64,000 bases of DNA. Source: Enoplolaimus lenunculus. Its lineage: Eukaryota; Nematoda; Enoplea; Enoplida; Thoracostomopsidae. How positions within the stretch are numbered: the first letter of the stretch is position 1; each line of letters begins with the position of its first letter. Below the pieces are notes generated by a model. It made no database searches. It had not been told where the DNA came from and worked only from the letters and a program-made list of their open reading frames with translations. This document shows positions 49,701-58,100 of this stretch, in pieces. A program made the position numbers and the translations under genes. The stretch spans positions 1 through 64,000 of the forward strand of contig JASANG010002394.1 of assembly GCA_030248215.1 (NCBI GenBank), read 5' to 3'.

Positions 49701-52700
49701 CATATTACTAAACCTAAGTCTAAGTGTAAGAATGAGCATATTACTAAGCCTAAGCCAAGCGAAAGAATTAGACTAAAGCTTAATCTTAATACTCGTTTCT
49801 AGTCCCACAGAAAAACGTTCCGCACCTGATCTTTATAGGGACCAAAACACCCATGCCCACGGTTAGAAACAAGATTCCGACCTGGGTACGGGGTTAGGTC
49901 ATAACGTAAGAATCTAATGGTTTTGATTCCAAGTGTATTTGTCCCAGCAAGCATTTAGTTTGCTACCAGAAATAAATTGACTAAAGTCATTATGGAGGCC
50001 ATGGGACCGTTGGCCGATTCTGGTTACCCCTCTGTGACCTTATTCTGTCGTAACTGATTGTAACTCTGCAAACAGTTTGCAATATTTTTGCAATTTTAAA
50101 TTACGTAATATAATGAGGATCATTACAATTTGATTGAGAAAAACAGCAAATGAAAACATTACAAGTTGTATAAAATTCAATTATTGGTGTTTAATTGACC
50201 AATCAAAATATGATTTATGTTCGGGGTTTTTTCGCAAATAAAACGAGTCAACAAATCAAAATTAATTTATTAATAAACTCCAAAAACGCATGCGGTTCAA
50301 GAAATTTCCCATATGAGTAGGTCGTATGATGTATAATATTGAAAAAAGCGAGCGAAGCGAACGAGAAACCAAACGCAATTTTAGTACTAAATTTTTTTCA
50401 CAATACCTTTCTTTTGACACCAGTTCTGGACGGGCGTATGCCTGAGTGCCTCACCTTAGATCCGCCAATACTGAAAAATATACGAGTTAAATGCTTTCGA
50501 CACCATTTACAATCAACCACATCCAACCAACAGGTATCTCGGATGCACGAAATATCACAACAATTCGTCGACCGACAACTTGCAATCCGAAATATTGTCA
50601 ACTCGACAATTTTGCCTCCAAATATTATGCTTCGACTTAGGTTTAAGATTATGGTTGTGTTGAGGACACTGTTTGCCGAAACGTTTTCGGGCAAAGAATT
50701 ATCGTAGTTCCCTACAATAATTGCTACACAATAATTTTAGCCTCTATCACAACTATTCGTCGACCAACAACTTTGTAAGTATGTATGTATGTATGTATGC
50801 AATTTTTCATTTCAACCTAACACCCGTCGGCTACAACGCCGAGTCTTTGAGCCCATCTATTTTACGGCGTAGAATGATTAATGATTATATTGTGATTAAT
50901 TACACTGTATATAAAAACTTTGTATAAGACGAGAAATACCTCGTATTCAATGCCAGAGCAGACAGGGGTCGACGCTGATTCCAAACTTGCGAGCGAAGCG
51001 ATCGAGAAGCCAGACACATTTTAAAACTTTGACGGATTTTGTTTGAACCGGTTAGGGTGAGGGCCGCTTTAGGAGTGGGACCCCCAAATCCACAGTCGTT
51101 GGGGGTGGAGAGAGAGAGAAAGGAATGCGGTTTATATGCTACTTTCGGACTCAGGTTTAGAGAAGATTTTATTTCGGAAGGGTATAACCTGGTGCAATGT
51201 TTGTGGCGAATGTAGACAGCAAGATTATTTAGCTCTAGAACCTAGCTGGTTGTTCGAAAACCATAAGCCACAGCGTAGATTGACAAGAACCTAGTGAGAT
51301 AAGATGAGGCGATTAGAAGGGTTTGGACTACAGCTAGCGCCTATATTCTCAAAAATGTGTATAGCAACTATCATCAGTTAGTAATAGGTTTTTATACTCG
51401 CTAACTATTGCAGTTATTGAACTCAAATGCGTACACTAGTAGAGCAAATCATATGCGAAAATGTACTGAATTTTGAGCCTCAGCATTCACTGGTTCGAAA
51501 GTTACAGGACCTATCACCAACTGGCAATAGATAGCACTACACACTTTTGAGAATACGGGCAGAGATATGAAGGTTGACATTCAAATTTAATTTTAAGATT
51601 ACATATTTCAACGCTGACCTTGAAAAATTTACTGTATATGACTTGGAAATCTAGACTTTAACCAGAACAAATAAAGCTAAACCAGAAACCTCTAAATTGC
51701 TGGTTCAACTTCATGCCATAACCTTAGCTATCACTGTAAATTTCAATGTGTTGATTAATCAATTCAGCTTGCGAGTTGGTTATTTCTGAATTAATATCAG
51801 TAAACATTAACTCACTCTGAGTTGAGTTTATTCTCACTCTGAGTTGAGTTGACGCTGGCTGAGTTGATTAATTAACTCAGAATGAAGTTAAAATCAACTC
51901 ACTGAAATTTACATTGTAAGTGAAAAAATTTATTCAACACAACGCTCGATCTTAGTTTTGCAAACGCGTATCAAAATTAGGACTTATTATTGCACATTTC
52001 CAGCCTGTATATGGGTGAAAATCATACCCTAAGAAATGTAGCCTCACAAAGTTATAAATGCGAAGACAATTACAGTCAAACCTAAGCCAGCAAAATCATT
52101 GGAACGCACGACCAAAAATGTCACAGAAACGTCACATATTTTGACAGTTCATACGTACATACCATATATATATGTATGTATATGACAGTGTATCTGGTCA
52201 ATGTCTTTAATACACAAAACAATTGGGGGTTCGTCAAATAACAATCGATGTTACCCCCTCAAAACTGAAATAAAACCTTTACAGCACACAACTTTTAAGC
52301 TTGGCTTCGGTGTCGGAAATTTCGAATACCTAGTGAGTCAATTCGAGGGTGGCACTATAGTTGCTGTACGGTGCCGGTTAGCGCCGCAATTACGGGAGGC
52401 TTCCGACACCATATATATCGCAGTTCGCATATGAGGCCGCATGGTGACGGACAACGCCGTACGACGATGCACAGACAGCGCCTGCCTATAGAGAATACAA
52501 TAGTTGAAACGTTACCACCCTAAAATTGTGTTTTAGATTCGAGTATGCAACTGGCTATACTACGACAGCAATATCGTCACTAAAAAGCAAATCTGACGTC
52601 ATTTTGTCAAACTTTCTGACGTAATATAGTACAGGTCCACGTCATAAACTTGAAATAATCGAATTCTTCCTTGGCAATTGCCCAAACTATCTGTATTCAT

Positions 52701-55073
52701 TCCGTTCAGGTGATTATAACTTTGTTACAGATAAATCTATCCAACTATAATCAGGCCCGTAGCCAGACGGGGAGGGCTTAGCCATTTTGGTAAAATTGTT
52801 AGCCCCCATTAGAAAAGTTTCAAACTTCGTTGTAAATTATCACAATCCCTTGCCTATGTTCCACGTAAAAAAATTTGCAACTCCCTAGCAAGGTGAGTCA
52901 CGGGTTAGGCTATGCTGGTTTGTGACCATCCTTAGTTGGTTAGGTGAGCCAACTACGGGTTACCCTAGACTGCTTTGTGACCATCCTTACTTGGTTAGGT
53001 GAGCCAACTACGGGTTACCCTAGACTGCTTTGTGACCATCCTTAGTTGGTTAGGTGAGCCAATTACGGGTTACCCTAGACTGCTTTGTGAACATCCTTAC
53101 TTGGTTAGGTGAGCCAGCTACGGGTTACCCTATACTGCTTTGTGACCATCCTTACTTGGTTAGGTGAGCCAACTATGGGTTACCCTATACTGCTTTGTGA
53201 CCATCCTTACTTGGTTAGGTGAGCCAACTACGGGTTACCCTAGACTGCTTTGTGACCATCCTTACTTGGTTAGGTGAGCCAACTACGGGTTACCCTAGAC
53301 TGCTTTGTGACCATCCTTACTTGGTTAGGTGAGCCAACTATGGGTTACCCTATACTGCTTTGTGACCATCCTTACTTGGTTAGGTGAGCCAACTACGGGT
53401 TACCCTAGACTGCTTTGTGACCATCCTTACTTGGTAAAAGTACGCCTTGAGCTTTAAGCAAACTGGTGCTCCAGTGTCTCTCTGTGTGTGCCCGCGCCGC
53501 TGCTATAAAACATGTAATCTGATCTAAAAGACATTAATGCAATTAAGATTTGCTCAAAGTACTTTTAAAATATGCACTTAGAGCCGTTTAGTAGGAAAAT
53601 ATAGGATATTTAGACAGCAAAGCTGTGCATCTTTTAAGCTGTTTGCTGTCTGTAAACATTAAGGATTAGCACACCCACGACGTCGAGAGCCCGACCGGAT
53701 TGAGTCGCGTTACGGCAGACGTCGAGAGCCTGCCGGGATAGACTCACGGTGTGGCAACGGCAGCAATGAGCAATCATTCGATTGGCGGAATTAGGCAGCG
53801 AAAACAACAGTCCATTTGAAGATCAGGGTCGGAACGTTTTTCTGCGTGACTGCAATAGAGTAAGCTTAAGTTTTGGACTATTTCTTGCTTAGGCTTAGGT
53901 ATAAGCTCATTTGTACACTTAGAGTTAAGAATGCAACGGCAGCAGTGAGCAATCATTTGTTTGGTAGAATTAGGCAGCGAAAGCAACAGCCCATTTGAAG
54001 ATCAGGGTCGGAACGTTTTTCTGCGTGACTGCAATAGAGTAAGCTTAAGTTTTGGACTATTTCTTGCTTAGGCTTAGGTATAAGCTCATTTTTACACTTA
54101 GAGTTAAGAATGCAACGGCAGCAGTGAGCAATCATTTGTTTGGTAGAATTAGGCAGCGAAAGCAACAGCCCATTTGAAGATCAGGGTCGGAACGTTTTTC
54201 TGCGTGACTGCAATAGAGTAAGCTTAAGTTTTGGACTATTTCTTGCTTAGGCTTAGGTATAAGCTCATTTTTACACTTAGAGTTAAGAATGCAACGGCAG
54301 CAGTGAGCAATCATTTGTTTGGTAGAATTAGGCAGCGAAAGCAACAGCCCATTTGAAGATCAGGGTCGGAACGTTTTTCTGCGTGACTGCAATAGAGTAA
54401 GCTTAAGTTTTGGACTATTTCTTGCTTAGGCTTAGGTATAAGCTCATTTTTACACTTAGAGTTAAGAATGCAACGGCAGCAATGAACAATCATTTGATTG
54501 GCGGAATTAGGCAGCGGAAACAACAGCCCATTTGAAGATCAGGGTCGGAACGTTTTTCTGCGTGACTGCAATAGAGTAAGCTTAAGTTTTGGACTGTTTC
54601 TTGCTTAGGTTTAGGTATAAGCTCAATTTTACGCTTAGAGTTAAAAATACGCTTTTGTACCTACTACTATTACGGTCCTGTGTTTATAAATTGGCCAAAA
54701 ATTGGCTAAAAATTTGGTTCTTCAGATTGCATTGGCAAAGCCTTAACAATGGTTCAATATACCAGTTTGCCTTTCGCTGATAATATTGAAATTGAATATT
54801 AAATAAATGCCTTTTCAAATGAATATTTTCAAAAAAGTTACAACTCAGCCTGCAAATGCACTTTTCTATATCGGTTACCGGCATTCTTGTTCCCTTCAAG
54901 ATGCATCCATATTCAACGTAAAAACACTTCCCTTTTGCGCACCGCCGGCAGCGGCACTAATCCAATAAACAATATCCAAAACGAGGCATAGTGCTCGACT
55001 CTACCCATTTACCCGCGGGCAGCAAACGACGTTGGTTACCAATTGCCCACCCGCGTCTCATATATACCATATG

Positions 55074-55134
<61 letters not shown>

Positions 55135-58100
55135 TATATGTATATATCAATATATATACATAATATATAATATTTATATGTATATATCAATATATATACA
55201 TAATATATATCTATATATATATATATTTATATATATATCAATATATATACATAATATATATCTATATATATATTTATATATATATCAATATATAAGCATA
55301 TGATCTCAAATTTCATTCTTGATTTTGAACACCGTTGATCTAAAGACAATGCAGTGTCAACAGAAAATTTGCAAGAGACGAACAACAAAAACCGTATGGC
55401 TTTCGTCAGGCTACGAGATACGCGTCATTTATGTTTTGATACGCTGAACGGTGCTTTAAGCATGCCGCTTTTAATTGACGCCTGTTTTTTGTTCACATCA
55501 TTTCCGGTATGAACGGAGAAGTGAAAATCAAACGACCATGAGTTATATAAACACCATCCAATAAATATTGAGTCGTTTGCAGTGGTGGATCAGATCCAAC
55601 AGCGGTGCTATGCACGGTGGCGGATCCAGGATCTCAATTTCACAGGTAATAATCTTACTTTTGACCCATACACAAACTACGAACTATTGTCACAAAATTG
55701 CTATAGAATTTTTGTCGAGATGCTGTTGGGGGGCCAGGGCCGGGGTGGCCCCCCATGGATCCGCCATTGGCTATAAAGACGTCACTTTCGTGATGCTGTT
55801 GCGCGGGGGGGGCACGGCCGGGGTGGCCCCCCCATGGATCCGCCATTGGCTATGCAGACATCGCTTTCGTCCGCGTCAACAGGGTTCGAAGCCAAAATTT
55901 TGTGTAAAAAATTTAGTATTAAAATAGCTGATTTGCATTAGACTGGAAAATTTTCGTGTATTGGAATGATATTTGCAGAGAGTCGCACCGTTTGCCTCGG
56001 GAACCCCTGTAGTCACAGGTGTTTGCTAATAGAGATCGGGTAATCCTTTGGAAATAGCTGTGGAACTTAGGAAAAGACATTTTTACAAGCTTTAAACCTT
56101 TCTCGATTGTAGGTTAATAACATTTAAATGATACCTGTGGAAATTGAAATCACTGTTAAATACGGCCATGGTCTTAGTCGCAGCCGTATTTATTAGAAAC
56201 CAAAGCAAAAAACTCAAATCAAAACATTGGCGCACCCAAGGGTGTCCATTCAGGCCTTTGTCCAACCGACTGGGATCAAAGCCGAAACTCTGAACACAGG
56301 TTTAGTATTAAAATTGCGTTTGTCTTCTCGCTCGCTTCGTTTGCGAACTTTTTAACAATAATATATAGCGTACGTTCCCGTTAGAAATTTTGGCCCATGT
56401 TACTTTAAGGGCGTAAAGGTTTCTGGTGGGTCTATAAAAGAGTTGGTGTACATTCTAGATTACAATTTTTTTGGTTAGGCTTAGGCTTAGGAACATATAT
56501 TTGCAACGCTTAGGCTTAGGCATACGCTTAATCTACTGTTATGCCCCTAAAAGTAACATTGGCCGAAACTTCTGTATCCGCCATTGATTGAAATCAAATC
56601 GCTAAATATTGCACAGCTCTGTTACTTAATATTTAACAACCGTGATCTCCCAAGAGACTGATATTGACAAGAGCACGTGGCGTTTAAACGGAAAACCACT
56701 CTGAGACACAACTCTGCTGCGCTATTAATCGAATTTAAAATCATCAATACGACGCCGGTATTCAAGTATCAGTTTACACGAAACAACAAAAGCTTAAAGC
56801 TTAAAATAGGTAACTCTGGCGGTAAGTAGAGCGGTTTGCGTGTAATTGATTGATAGGATGGCCGTTTTTACCTACTGAGATATCATGAAGGGGGGTGGGG
56901 TGGAATTTTCGTGTGAGTTCGTACCAGGGAAGGCGGGTTTAAAAAGCCGTGGCTCACCACCTTTTGGTTCGAATATAGAAATTTTTTATAAGCCAGCTGA
57001 TGAATATATATGTATATATATGTATATATATATATCTATATATATTAATACTAATCGTTCATCAAGTGTTTTGGTTGCTAATGAGCAAAAATTGACTTTC
57101 AAGATTTAGCGTTTTGGTGCTAAGTCTTAAAACGACCGAACAATGAACCAAAGCCATTAATATTTATTTTCCATGGCCTACGGAATAAGAGTCCGATCGA
57201 GGGACACCGGTTGTCGAACCTGCAACGTTTGACCAGCCAGATATGCAGTGTAGGGTTAATTATAGCACTCCGCAACAATCGATAGAAAGTTTTTTAGCCT
57301 TAAAATAAAAGGACCATGTATAGAACAGGGCAGGAACAGTAGTATAAGCATATTCCTAAGCCTAAACCTAAGCTTAAGCCTTAGCGTAAGGATGATCCTA
57401 TTGCTAAGCCTAACCCTAAAGCCTAAGCACAAACGTTAGTCTAAAGTTTAAACTGACTCTATTACAGCACTGCCGAAAAACGATCCGGCCCTGTTCTATA
57501 CATGGGCGAAATATATCGAATGTCTTCAACTGAAAACCTTTGGAAACTCAAACGAATTCGCCATTGCGACTTACTTGTTTAGTAATATCGATAATATCAT
57601 CGTTAAAGCTTTGTGATGAGCAAACATCAATTGAACCGGAGCCGCCAAGACTGTACCCTGAACTCGAAGCAGACGATGAGAGGCCGCCTAAGGTCCCGTC
57701 GCGAGGTGTTGACGTTGCCAGTTCACATTTTTCGAACAGCAATGCGAGCAACGGAAACAATGGGTGACTGAAACAGACCAAAATGTGGGTCGGTATATTC
57801 AAATGTGTGTAACACCTATCACCAGTTGTTGATATGTCTTCTAACTTTTGAATCAGCGAATGCTGACGGTCAAACTTTTGCATATTTTTCGCATATGACT
57901 TGCTCTACTTCTGCACCAATTTTGAGTTCACTCACTGCAACAGCTAGTGTGTTTGAAAACCTATTACTAACCGATAATTAGTTGCTATACACATTTGAGA
58001 ATATGGACTCATTTTAATTTAACACCTTGTTAAGAAGATTATAACAAGTAAAAATATTGAAATTAATTCACTTGATTTAGTTGAGCGGACACAAGACGAG

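Larger units (their letters stand above)
46455..57574 (-). other. MEIS intron of about 11.1 kb within the N-domain
   Basis: Filled with families A, B, D, E and I, three tandem arrays and AT repeats. Stretches 47,000-47,800, 49,050-49,660 and 49,850-50,940 show no recognisable feature beyond scattered hAT-like fragments. Confidence 0.7.

Noticed and set aside
53774-54523. Four similar 70-codon frames as a gene family
   Set aside because: They are the same frame read in each unit of the 179-bp array and contain family A transposon sequence.
55043-55303. Tyr/Ile repeat protein
   Set aside because: It is a translation of an AT microsatellite.
57548-57767. Separate + strand gene at 57540-57767
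   Set aside because: The + strand frame is the antisense shadow of the MEIS HR1 exon, which has the conserved motif and splice sites.
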